Shown here: positions 1 to 6,907 of the stretch, one piece after another | Layout of the letters: every line of letters begins with the position of its first letter | Numbering within the stretch: the stretch's first letter is position 1 | DNA from: Paludibacter sp. | GTDB lineage: Bacteria; Bacteroidota; Bacteroidia; Bacteroidales; Paludibacteraceae | Length of the DNA stretch: 32,065 nt | Direction: 5' to 3' | Assembly (NCBI GenBank): GCA_028710415.1 | Contig: JAQTUE010000033.1 | Span: forward strand, 22,749-54,813 | The notes under the pieces: generated by a model | What the model saw: only the letters and a program-made list of their open reading frames with translations | Told to the model about the DNA's origin: nothing | Database searches by the model: none | Program-made: the position numbers and the translations under genes

Positions 1-28
1 CTCATTCCTTACCTCTTACCTCTTGCTC

Positions 29-2488
29 CTATCTTAATTTCGCTCCCAGCTTGGTCTCGTAATTAGCCTGCAGTTTCTTCATGATCCCGTCAATCTGGTT
101 ATCGGTAAGCGTTTTGCTGTCATCCTGCAATACAAAACTTACGGCATACGATTTCTTGCCTGCTTCCAGGTTTTTCCCTTCGTACACGTCAAACAGGTTC
201 ACACGTTTCAGTAACTTCCGTTCTGTTTCGAAGGCTATTTTTTCAATCTCAGCAAAAGCAATATTCTTATCCAACAGCAATGCCAGGTCACGTTTTACTT
301 CCGGGAATTTGGAAATCTCCGCGTATTTCACATTGCGCTCTCCAAGTTCTGTCAACACCACGTTCCAGTTGATATCGGCATAGTATACTTCCACATCGAT
401 ATCGGCTACTTTGCGGATAGCAGGTTGTAAGATTCCGTATACGGCAAGTTTTTTGCCTGACTGGCTATAAACGGTCAATGCTTCGCTGAACAAATCATCG
501 CTATATTCGCCAACAACCAGTTTACGCAGGTCAAAACCCAACCTTTTGAATATATTTTCAATATAGGCTTTCAATTCATAAATGCTTGATTTTTCATCAG
601 CAGCCGCCCACGATTGTCCGTGTTTATTCCCGGTAAGCCACATTCCCAAATGGAAATCTTCCGAATAAGCAGCCAGTGTCTCACCTTCTTTTTTATTTTC
701 TGCGTGGTAATAGTAGCTGTTCCCGAATTCGTAAAATTTCAAATCGGCGTTCCTTCGGTTTACATTGTATGCTATGTTCTCTAGTCCGCCGAAAAGCAGG
801 GTTTGGCGCATCACGTTCAAATCGGAACTCAATGCATTCAGTATTTTTACCGAGTTTTCTGCAGGAAATGAAGTCAGGTCTTTGTAATAGCTGCCCTTTG
901 TCAACGAGTTATTCAGCACTTCATTGAATCCCTGAGCAGTCAGTTGTTCCGAAATCAGGTTTTGAAGCTTGTAACTGTCCGGCTTTGAGACAAAGCTAAG
1001 GTTTGATTTCAGGGTCAGTCCGATTTCTATGTTGTTGTATCCATAGATGCGCAGGATATCTTCAATAATGTCCACATCACGTTGCACGTCCACACGGTAA
1101 GCCGGAACCTGAAGTTCATAACCTTCGTCATTTTGGCTTACAATCTTTATTTCAAGGGCAGTGAGTATCGTTTCGATATTCTCTTTACCGATTTCTTTTC
1201 CAATCAACGAATTGATTTTACGGAAAGATAACGATACATCAAATGGTTTCACTTCCACAGGATAGTTATCCACAATCTCACTCGATATCTGTCCTCCTGC
1301 CACTTCCTGAATCAACAGGGCACAACGTTTCAGGACATAAATCGTATTGGTAGGATCACAACCACGTTCGTACCTGAATGAGGCATCCGTGTTCAGCCCA
1401 TGGCGGCGTGCTGTTTTACGTATGGAGATCGGATTGAAATAAGCGCTTTCCAGGAAAACATTCGTGGTTTGTTCGGTAACCCCCGAATCCTGTCCGCCAA
1501 ATACACCGCCAATACACATTGGTTTTGTGGCGTCACAGATCATCAGGTCGGCAGCATTCAGTTTACGCTCAATGCCATCCAGGGTTGTAAAAGGTGTCCC
1601 TTCAGGAAGGGTTTTTACCAGTACTTTTCCTCCGGCTATCTTGTCAGCATCGAAGGCATGCATCGGTTGTCCCAATTCGTGCAACACAAAGTTGGTAACA
1701 TCAACAATATTATTAATCGGACGAAGTCCAATAATTTTCAACCTGTTTTTCAGCCAGTCCGGTGATTCGGTCACTTTTACTCCCGAAATGGTCACTGCAG
1801 AATACCGTGGACAGGCATCCGTATTTTCGACCTGTACCGGAATGGATAGGTTTGTATTTTGTACGGCAAAAGCGTCAACCGAAGGCCTGAGCAGTTTAAC
1901 CGATTTATCTTTCAATGCAAAAAAGGCAGTCAAATCCCTCGCTACTCCAAAGTGGGAAGCTGCATCAATACGGTTAGGAGTAATATCTACTTCCAACAAG
2001 GTATCATTCTGAATGCCATAATAATCTTTAGCCAACGTACCCACTACCGCTTCGGCAGGCAATACAATGATTCCGTCGTGACTGGTACCTACTCCAATTT
2101 CATCCTGGGCACAAATCATCCCCAACGATTCTACGCCGCGAATCTTCGATCGTTTAATGGTAAAACTTTCATCGCCCGAATACAATTTCGTACCCACCGT
2201 TGCCACCACAACCTTTTGTCCGGCAGCCACATTCGGCGCACCGCATACTATCTGCAACGGTTCTACAGCACCTACATTCACAGTAGTCACATGCAAATGG
2301 TCCGAATTTTCATGACCGGTACACGTCAGCACTTCGCCGATGACCAGGCCTTCCAATCCGCCTTTGATGGTTTGAACTTCTTCCACCCCACCCACTTCCA
2401 GGCCGATAGAAGTTAATGCTTTCGATAATTCATCAGGCGTTACATCGATATTAATGTATTGTTTCAGCCAGTTATACGATATATTCAT
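29..2488 (-). CDS. pheT: Phenylalanine--tRNA ligase beta subunit
   Basis: Beta chain of the cytosolic alpha2beta2 phenylalanyl-tRNA synthetase, which charges tRNA-Phe. The N-terminus (NISYNWLKQYINIDVTPDEL) is the typical PheT start. It is followed by a tRNA-binding OB-fold region with the GxCxAPNV-like segment 'VCGAPNVAAGQKVVVA', the B3/B4 editing domain, the B5 region (DVDIIEDILRIYGYNNI) and a C-terminal ferredoxin-like anticodon-binding domain (FPEVKRDLALLLD). About 819 residues, normal for Bacteroidota. The frame stays open upstream to a TTG at 2527, but a TAnnTTTG -7 box at 2517-2524 would place transcription start inside that extension, so the ATG at 2488 is chosen. pheS is not in the window. 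It is the last core gene before the accessory island. Confidence 0.96.
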   Translation of the reverse strand: MNISYNWLKQYINIDVTPDELSKALTSIGLEVGGVEEVQTIKGGLEGLVIGEVLTCTGHENSDHLHVTTVNVGAVEPLQIVCGAPNVAAGQKVVVATVGTKLYSGDESFTIKRSKIRGVESLGMICAQDEIGVGTSHDGIIVLPAEAVVGTLAKDYYGIQNDTLLEVDITPNRIDAASHFGVARDLTAFFALKDKSVKLLRPSVDAFAVQNTNLSIPVQVENTDACPRYSAVTISGVKVTESPDWLKNRLKIIGLRPINNIVDVTNFVLHELGQPMHAFDADKIAGGKVLVKTLPEGTPFTTLDGIERKLNAADLMICDATKPMCIGGVFGGQDSGVTEQTTNVFLESAYFNPISIRKTARRHGLNTDASFRYERGCDPTNTIYVLKRCALLIQEVAGGQISSEIVDNYPVEVKPFDVSLSFRKINSLIGKEIGKENIETILTALEIKIVSQNDEGYELQVPAYRVDVQRDVDIIEDILRIYGYNNIEIGLTLKSNLSFVSKPDSYKLQNLISEQLTAQGFNEVLNNSLTKGSYYKDLTSFPAENSVKILNALSSDLNVMRQTLLFGGLENIAYNVNRRNADLKFYEFGNSYYYHAENKKEGETLAAYSEDFHLGMWLTGNKHGQSWAAADEKSSIYELKAYIENIFKRLGFDLRKLVVGEYSDDLFSEALTVYSQSGKKLAVYGILQPAIRKVADIDVEVYYADINWNVVLTELGERNVKYAEISKFPEVKRDLALLLDKNIAFAEIEKIAFETERKLLKRVNLFDVYEGKNLEAGKKSYAVSFVLQDDSKTLTDNQIDGIMKKLQANYETKLGAKLR

Positions 2489-2516
2489 AACTAAAATGAT
2501 TATTTTTTTGAAGGCA

Positions 2517-2524
2517 CAAAGATA
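2517..2524 (-). promoter_or_regulatory. Bacteroidota -7 promoter box for pheT
   Basis: Reads TATCTTTG on the minus strand, matching the Bacteroidota consensus TAnnTTTG. It lies 29 bases upstream of the chosen pheT ATG. No convincing -33 TTTG at the usual spacing was found; the nearest is about 24 bases away. Confidence 0.55.
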
Positions 2525-2754
2525 CAATTTTTTTTACAGTTATGAATTCAAAATGTGTCATTGTTTAAATCGGGGATTGATAGTACCAAAATTATTGATT
2601 TTGCCTTAAGTGGACTATAATCAATTTTTCAGAGAAGGATATCAATAAAAAAAAGGGCCTTAAACAAAGGCTGGAATTGCTAATCCCGGCAACAAGCAAT
2701 CCCATTTTTTCATTTAATCAACGCCATATCCGTAAGGGCTGACAGGCATTAATA

Positions 2755-3039
2755 TCAATTGATTACATGTTTAATTGCCACTCCAATTATTGTGGCTATT
2801 AAAAAACTTATAAATGTACCAATAAGAACATATTCAGTTTTTTTTCTATCATGTGCCATCCGACCATTTCCTATTCTTAATATTGATTTTGCAGCAACCA
2901 GGAAACCAATGGCCTGGTACATCCCCGTAAGTATAAATATAAACGTCAGAAACCTTTCCAGATAGCCTATATATTTTCCCGCGTCATCAAGTCCATTGGT
3001 GGGCATTGTCCATTTACTTACAAAAAGACCTATAAACAC
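2755..3039 (-). pseudogene. C-terminal remnant of a DUF3307 membrane protein
   Basis: A 94-codon frame that could only start at a GTG (3039). The protein has two hydrophobic stretches (about residues 28-50 and 70-92) around the segment YIGYLERFLTFIFILTGMYQ and 'AIGFLVAAKSILRIGNGR', then 'KKTEYVLIGTFISFLIA'. From memory of the family, this is the C-terminal third of DUF3307 proteins, usually about 240 residues and often beside a SatD-type regulator in Bacteroidota. The N-terminal hydrophobic domain and any satD partner are missing. An in-frame TAA lies 9 bases before the GTG, so nothing extends upstream. The retained part ends almost at the iterated boxes at 3052-3135. It could still make a small membrane protein, but a deletion remnant is more likely. 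Confidence 0.7.
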
Positions 3040-3051
3040 TATTTCTTATAA

Positions 3052-3135
3052 TTATAACCTTATGTGCTTATATATTTAATTATAACCTATAATGGTTATC
3101 TATTTAATTATAGCCTATAATGATTATATTATTAT
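3052..3135. repeat. Three tandem 28-bp units carrying a TTATA-ACC-TATAA operator-like palindrome
   Basis: Units start at 3052, 3080 and 3108, exactly 28 bp apart. Unit cores are TTATAACCTTATG, TTATAACCTATAA and TTATAGCCTATAA. The second and third are palindromes (TTATA / TATAA) around a 3-bp centre. Each unit then runs into an AT-rich tail; the first two share ATTTAA at the end. Even spacing of palindromes just upstream of the DUF3307 remnant on its coding strand suggests repeated regulator sites, possibly for a lost SatD-like protein. The regulator is an inference. Confidence 0.6.
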
Positions 3136-3495
3136 TTAGAATAGCATAGAATTATAATATAAAGAAATACTTCCAACTTCAGTTACAGAAGTTGCAATTT
3201 GGATATACACACCCGATGTTACACTTTTTTAAAGTCCCGTTTTCCACAGCCAATAAAATTTGTATTTGAGCCTATTTACAAGGGGAATTTTTTATTACAG
3301 ATCGTTTCCAAAACAGAGGCTGGAATGTTTCACCGGTTTTATATGTATCTTGCTTATTCAGTTAAATATCAAAAGTATAAACGATACGGTTTGTGGATTT
3401 ATAAAACAAATTGGCACATTATTGAACACTATTTAATCTTGCATTGTTTAAATGTTTATTAATAAAAGTGAAGGCCATCATAGTGATTTATATAA

Positions 3496-3524
3496 AAGAA
3501 GATTAACATAATGTTAATCTTCTT
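3496..3524. repeat. Perfect 14-bp inverted repeat (hairpin)
   Basis: AAGAAGATTAACAT is followed after one base by its exact reverse complement. It could act as a bidirectional terminator or a protein-binding palindrome, but no long T-run follows on either strand. It is the first of three hairpins in the gene-free stretch 3040-3712. The rest of that stretch is AT-rich and I see no credible gene in it. Confidence 0.55.
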
Positions 3525-3550
3525 CATTCAATGTGGACATTCCGGCGATA

Positions 3551-3570
3551 CTGACCATCTAAATGGTCAG
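3551..3570. repeat. 8-bp hairpin CTGACCAT-ctaa-ATGGTCAG
   Basis: Exact 8-bp stem with a 4-base loop. A related inverted motif (GTTCATTAGATGGATC) lies about 20 bases further on. The block from TGTGGACATTCC (3532) onward resembles the terminal region of an insertion sequence starting TGT, but no transposase is present. Confidence 0.4.
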
Positions 3571-3614
3571 GCATATTGTTCATTAGATGGATCATTGTAA
3601 TTCACACCAATAAT

Positions 3615-3650
3615 GCAAGAAGGTGGAAATTTAGAATTCCACCTTCTTGC
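3615..3650. terminator. Strong hairpin downstream of the TAC module
   Basis: Perfect 14-bp stem (GCAAGAAGGTGGAA / TTCCACCTTCTTGC) with an 8-base loop. It lies about 60 bases beyond the last gene of the minus-strand module ending at 3713, so it may end that transcript. There is no clear T-run, so this is a tentative terminator. Confidence 0.45.
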
Positions 3651-3712
3651 TAGCCCATTATCTCAATTCATAAAGGACATATCCGATTAGACGGTTAGAA
3701 ATAATTAAGGTT

Positions 3713-4168
3713 TTATGGTTCGTTATTTTCGACAATGCGATTTGCTTTTTGTTGAAGTAAATCAGTTACATCAACTGTTGGCAGAGTATACCTACCTAAT
3801 GGTGCATTGGCTGTTAATGAAGTTATAAAACCACGAAGCCCATTTAATGCAATTGAAATACCTGATAATTGTAAAAAACCTGATTTTTCTTCTAGACTTA
3901 ATTTTGCATCTTCATTAAACTTAAAAGAAGCTGCGCCTTCAGCAAAAATCGAATAACCTGAAAGTGATTTTTCTTCATTTTGATTGATACTCACTTTTAC
4001 AAATATTTTTACATGGTCAGTTTGCTCAGCTATTGCAAAATCGATATCAATGTGATATTGATTCAGAATTTCACTCTGATTGTCATTAACATCAAAAGCT
4101 TTGAAAGAGAAATTACAATTTAGTATTGCAAAGTCAAGCAGTTCAAAAGGTGAAAGTTGTGGTATCAT
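3713..4168 (-). CDS. SecB-like chaperone of a toxin-antitoxin-chaperone module
   Basis: 151 residues, no signal peptide, close to the SecB length of about 155. The most telling stretch is residues 104-134: 'ISIALNGLRGFITSLTANAP' followed by LGRYTLPTVDV. This resembles the conserved SecB region where a strand and helix lead to a P-x-G-x-Y/F-x-LP-x-(I/V)D element. The preceding part alternates short hydrophobic strands, as in SecB-fold proteins. The start codon overlaps the stop of the Xre gene in an ATGA, so the two are translationally coupled. In known TAC modules (for example HigB-HigA-Rv1957 of M. tuberculosis) such a chaperone folds and protects the antitoxin. The same role is inferred here. 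An orphan SecB-fold protein is the alternative. Confidence 0.7.
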   Translation of the reverse strand: MIPQLSPFELLDFAILNCNFSFKAFDVNDNQSEILNQYHIDIDFAIAEQTDHVKIFVKVSINQNEEKSLSGYSIFAEGAASFKFNEDAKLSLEEKSGFLQLSGISIALNGLRGFITSLTANAPLGRYTLPTVDVTDLLQQKANRIVENNEP

Positions 4169-4620
4169 TGAGCAATTTTGTTTACTGAAGCAGTATTATT
4201 GATAAATAATACATAATTATAATTCGGTGTTACATTTTTGTTATACAAACTATTTTCAAGTTTATTATGTCTTTTAAACGGAATGCATTTTGCAACTGTT
4301 TCAATTTGATCAATATAATTCTGATTATTTTGTTTTGCAGTTATCTCAAAAGTAATTCCATAAGCTTCCTGGATTTTTGCTAAAGTTGATAAATTTATCA
4401 ATTTATCTCCACGATATAGTTGAGTAATAAAGCTGGGAGAAGTCTCAATTGCTTTTGCAAGGTCTTTTTTCTTAATAGGCTTTCCATTAAGTTTTTCTAA
4501 CTCACTCAGAAAACGAAACATGATCATTTTAGCTTCATGCTCTAATTCTTCTTCTTTAGATTTAAACGTAAATAAGTCCTCAAAATCTGAATTAATATTG
4601 TATTTTTCTTTAAATTTCAT
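4165..4620 (-). CDS. HigA-like Xre-family antitoxin with C-terminal extension
   Basis: 151 residues. Residues about 47-92 form an HTH of the Xre type: 'KPIKKKDLAKAIETSPSFIT' then QLYRGDKLINLSTLAKIQEAYGI, with the typical A-x-x-x-x-x-S-x-x-x-I-x-x-L pattern. The N-terminal 45 residues are charged and helical (EEELEHEAKMIMFRFLSELEKL). The last ~55 residues (about 97-151) are an Asn/Tyr-rich tail after the HTH, including PNYNYVLFINN. Simple HigA antitoxins end soon after the HTH; chaperone-dependent ones carry an aggregation-prone ChAD tail there. The gene overlaps the toxin gene by 11 bp and the chaperone gene by 4 bp. It probably represses the operon and neutralises the toxin. Confidence 0.75.
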   Translation of the reverse strand: MKFKEKYNINSDFEDLFTFKSKEEELEHEAKMIMFRFLSELEKLNGKPIKKKDLAKAIETSPSFITQLYRGDKLINLSTLAKIQEAYGITFEITAKQNNQNYIDQIETVAKCIPFKRHNKLENSLYNKNVTPNYNYVLFINNTASVNKIAQ

Positions 4621-5005
4621 ATTGATAGCCTCCTACATTTTTTATAATAGACTTTTGTATCTGGGTAAGTTTCTTTGATTTCTTTTTTTCAAGCAATATG
4701 GCAGCAACAACTACGAATGTACCTTCACTGGTTGTAATCTCTTTACAGTAAATTCGGTCATTTTCCTGGCCTTTGAAAAACTTCATAGCTGTAACATCTT
4801 TACAGCTATCGTCGATATCTTCTTTATCGTACACTTCGGGGTTTCTGTGACATCCTAAAATAATATCAGTAATGAATTTAAACTTCTTTTTATGTCTTTC
4901 GTCTTGAAATAAATAAGTTTTAATTTCTTCATAATTATCTTCATCAATATAGATAGCACGTTTGCCATCTTTTGAGCTAATAATATGTTTACATTTTCTT
5001 TTCAC
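4610..5005 (-). CDS. HigB/RelE-like toxin (putative mRNA interferase)
   Basis: 131 residues, basic, GTG start; no better in-frame ATG is present. The second half has a RelE/HigB-like look: 'DRIYCKEITTSEGTFVVVAA' gives two strands, followed by ILLEKKKSKKLTQIQKSIIKNV, a basic helix like the KK-rich end of Gp49-type HigB proteins. The N-terminal half has charged helices (FQDERHKKKFKFITDIIL). It is the first gene of the three-gene unit and overlaps the antitoxin gene by 11 bp; toxin-first order is typical of HigBA. The likely activity is ribosome-dependent mRNA cleavage. Homology is weak by eye, so the assignment leans on context. Confidence 0.62.
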   Translation of the reverse strand: MKRKCKHIISSKDGKRAIYIDEDNYEEIKTYLFQDERHKKKFKFITDIILGCHRNPEVYDKEDIDDSCKDVTAMKFFKGQENDRIYCKEITTSEGTFVVVAAILLEKKKSKKLTQIQKSIIKNVGGYQYEI

Positions 5006-5140
5006 GTGTAAAATTAAGCTATAGGTAAATATTATACAAGCTTTTTGAGTTAATTGTTGTTATTTGGAAGAAGATAATTGAAAATTAGTACATAAACCAC
5101 TATTTTCAGTTGTAGAACTGAACAGAATAAATAGTAACTT

Positions 5141-5148
5141 CAAAATTA
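5141..5148 (-). promoter_or_regulatory. Candidate -7 box for the TAC operon
   Basis: Reads TAATTTTG on the minus strand (TAnnTTTG), 136 bases upstream of the toxin GTG. No clear -33 element. The region in between includes an inverted pair AAGCT...AGCTT (about 5012-5044) that could be an antitoxin-binding site. Confidence 0.3.
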
Positions 5149-5370
5149 TATTAAACTAAAATAAGGTATCTATTAATAATTCTAACCAGCAAGATTAACA
5201 GGTAGTTTATTTAATTCGGTTCATAGTTGTTTCCAATTATGGAGAAAGATAACCAAGTAATAATGGAATCTTTCGTTGTATGTCTTTTGATATGACATCC
5301 CAAACTCCTTTAGTAGATTTTATCTTTATCATTATCCAATTTGTGATCATAATCGCCTTTTAAGGAATAT
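5149..5370. other. Gene-free AT-rich stretch upstream of the TAC operon
   Basis: No recognisable gene. A 37-codon minus-strand frame (5350-5237, starting MITNWIMIKIKSTKGVWDV) exists, but it has no recognisable family and no clear ribosome binding site. It may be another gene scrap, like the Bro-N fragment beside it. Confidence 0.3.
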
Positions 5371-5481
5371 CATATTCTGCAGATGATTGTAACATGTTGC
5401 AAAGTAAACAGCTATTATTGACTCAACGATTTTTGTTTATTCTTCTTTACTTATTCTCCCACACGATACAATCGTGCGGGA
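5371..5481. repeat. Palindromic interspersed repeat, copy A (~111 bp)
   Basis: Nearly identical to copy B (5766-5878) over its right 80 bases, with one substitution and one T indel; the left ~30 bases are more diverged. The right end carries CACGATACAATCGTG. The left end carries a degenerate version of the reverse complement (GATTGTAACATGTTG). The element resembles a small non-autonomous mobile element. The Bro-N fragment frame runs into this copy and stops in it. Confidence 0.65.
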
Positions 5482-5702
5482 ACGGGGGTTAATTTCAACT
5501 GGTTAGTAATACTAACCACTTCACTACCTTCCAAGTTCAATTTATTTTTCAACCATTTCCAATAGTTTCGTACCTTTTTGTAATCTACCTGATCGGTTAA
5601 CAGGGTGATAATGTCCAACACTGAAAACCACCATTTTCCCGATTGCTCGTCCCAGGCCGTTCGAACTTGTTGCGATTCAAATTATTGTACTTTCACTTCC
5701 AT
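5482..5702 (-). pseudogene. N-terminal fragment of a Bro-N / DinD-like phage antirepressor gene
   Basis: Read from ATG 5702, the frame gives MEVKVQ, an in-frame TAA, then FESQQVRTAWDEQSGKWWFS, VLDIITLLTDQVDYKKVRNY, WKWLKNKLNLEGSEVVSITN and QLKL. From family memory this matches the N-terminus of Bro-N/DNA-damage-inducible protein D-type proteins (Q-I-R-T-A-W-D-E ... W-x-F-S-I-x-D-V ... Y-W-x-x-L-K ... QLKL). After QLKL the frame enters repeat copy A and ends at its first TAA. Only about 70 codons of a gene normally several hundred codons long remain, with one nonsense codon. It is clearly dead and probably a phage or mobile-element relic. Confidence 0.75.
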
Positions 5703-5765
5703 GATTTCAACGTTTATTTTGTGAATGAATAATTGGTTAATTGTGGCGAATTCCTCACGAATTCT

Positions 5766-5878
5766 CATATGCTGCCGTACGATTGTATCGTGTAGCAAAG
5801 TAAACAGCTATTATTCACTCAACGATTTTTGTTTTATTCTTCTTTACTTATTCTCCCACACGATACAATCGTGCGGGA
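5766..5878. repeat. Palindromic interspersed repeat, copy B (~113 bp) with terminal inverted repeats
   Basis: The left end CCGTACGATTGTATCGTGT is the reverse complement of the right end ACACGATACAATCGTGCGG with one mismatch in 19, giving a MITE-like structure of about 105 bp. It has the same orientation as copy A, with about 285 bp between them. It lies 36 bases beyond the stop of the Toprim gene (jetD). Its inner hairpin CCCACACGAT-aca-ATCGTGCGGG could also serve as a transcription stop for that operon. Confidence 0.7.
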
Positions 5879-5914
5879 GTGGGTGAAATTGTAAAAGGAA
5901 GATTTATTACTTGA

Positions 5915-6901
5915 TTAATCGTTGGATACTACTTCAATCAGAGTATTCAAATTATCAATTATATTTTTTAAATCGTTACTTTCTTCTTCAATCCAATCAT
6001 TTGATTCAATCAATATTAAAATAAGTTCTTTTTGTATATCAGAATATATATTTGGATTTAATCCAGAAAAAGGAAGATGACATTGCCATAGGCTTTTATG
6101 ATAATCAGAGGTACCTGTAATACTTTCTCTCTTTCCATTCGGATTTATTAGCTTTAAGGATGATTTTTTGTCAGAAACTTTTTTTATAATGTTGGCAATG
6201 CTCTCATAAATTTTCAAGCCATCATAATCCCAATCACATAAATAGTAAATTGGACTATTGATTTTAGATATGTTTTCAAAAGGCTTAATGTTATTACCAC
6301 CTGCACACCAAAGTTCAACATTATTTTGACGAGCAATGGTAAGCGTTAGAAAATACATATTCTCGCAAATGATTATAAATTTAGGATTTAAACAGGGCAC
6401 ATAATAAAATCCTTGATTTTCATTTTGAGGAAATTCGTTTACTCCAATGATTTTCAAGACAGCACGTTCCAATGAACTATCTTTTTTTATATATTTTGCA
6501 GACTTAAAGAATAAATTAGATATACCTTTTCGACTTTCTTCCCCTTTTTCAATTTTTGTCTTAAGATCATTCAGAATTGAGTCTGAGTTTTTCATTGTCA
6601 TCAATGCCCTGATTTCAAATTCAGAATAATTAGATTGAATTTTCAGCAAGTCATTTTCAGATAAAAATTTCTCATAATTAAGATATAATTGTTCAATTCC
6701 TTGCTTTGCATATTCAGTTGCGAATTTGTTTGTTGGAGCAATCACTTTCTTTACTCCTTTTTGTACATATTCTAAACATTTATTTGGATAAGAAAATAAA
6801 TGGTTGATATAAGGATGTTCTCTAATTTGTGCACTAGTTTGTCTTTCATGATTCAATTGATATAGCGCTTTAATATCTCGCCACGTTAATTGTTTATTCA
6901 T
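5915..6901 (-). CDS. jetD: JetD/MksG-like Toprim nuclease subunit of a Wadjet system
   Basis: Predicted DNA-cleaving subunit of a Wadjet/MksBEFG system. It is related to topoisomerase VI subunit A and cuts plasmid DNA after the SMC motor has extruded it. 328 residues. The C-terminal half shows a Toprim signature: acidic Glu180 in PKFIIICENMYFL, then Asp223, Asp225 and Asp227 in YYLCDWDYDGLKIYESI (a D-x-D-x-x-G motif). The N-terminal ~150 residues are mostly helical and basic, expected to be the DUF3322-like DNA-binding part. Shorter than many JetD proteins (about 390-400 residues). It is the last gene of the four-gene operon, 6 bp after jetC. Function is inferred from the Toprim motif and gene order. 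Confidence 0.78.
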   Translation of the reverse strand: MNKQLTWRDIKALYQLNHERQTSAQIREHPYINHLFSYPNKCLEYVQKGVKKVIAPTNKFATEYAKQGIEQLYLNYEKFLSENDLLKIQSNYSEFEIRALMTMKNSDSILNDLKTKIEKGEESRKGISNLFFKSAKYIKKDSSLERAVLKIIGVNEFPQNENQGFYYVPCLNPKFIIICENMYFLTLTIARQNNVELWCAGGNNIKPFENISKINSPIYYLCDWDYDGLKIYESIANIIKKVSDKKSSLKLINPNGKRESITGTSDYHKSLWQCHLPFSGLNPNIYSDIQKELILILIESNDWIEEESNDLKNIIDNLNTLIEVVSND

Positions 6902-6907
6902 TTTGTT

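Noticed and set aside
3199..3462. 87-codon plus-strand frame in the 3040-3712 gap
   Set aside because: TTG start, no ribosome binding site, no recognisable domain, and composition rich in Tyr/Lys/Phe as expected from AT-rich non-coding DNA.
5237..5350. 37-codon minus-strand frame upstream of the TAC operon
   Set aside because: No recognised family and no strong ribosome binding site; noted only as a possible gene scrap.
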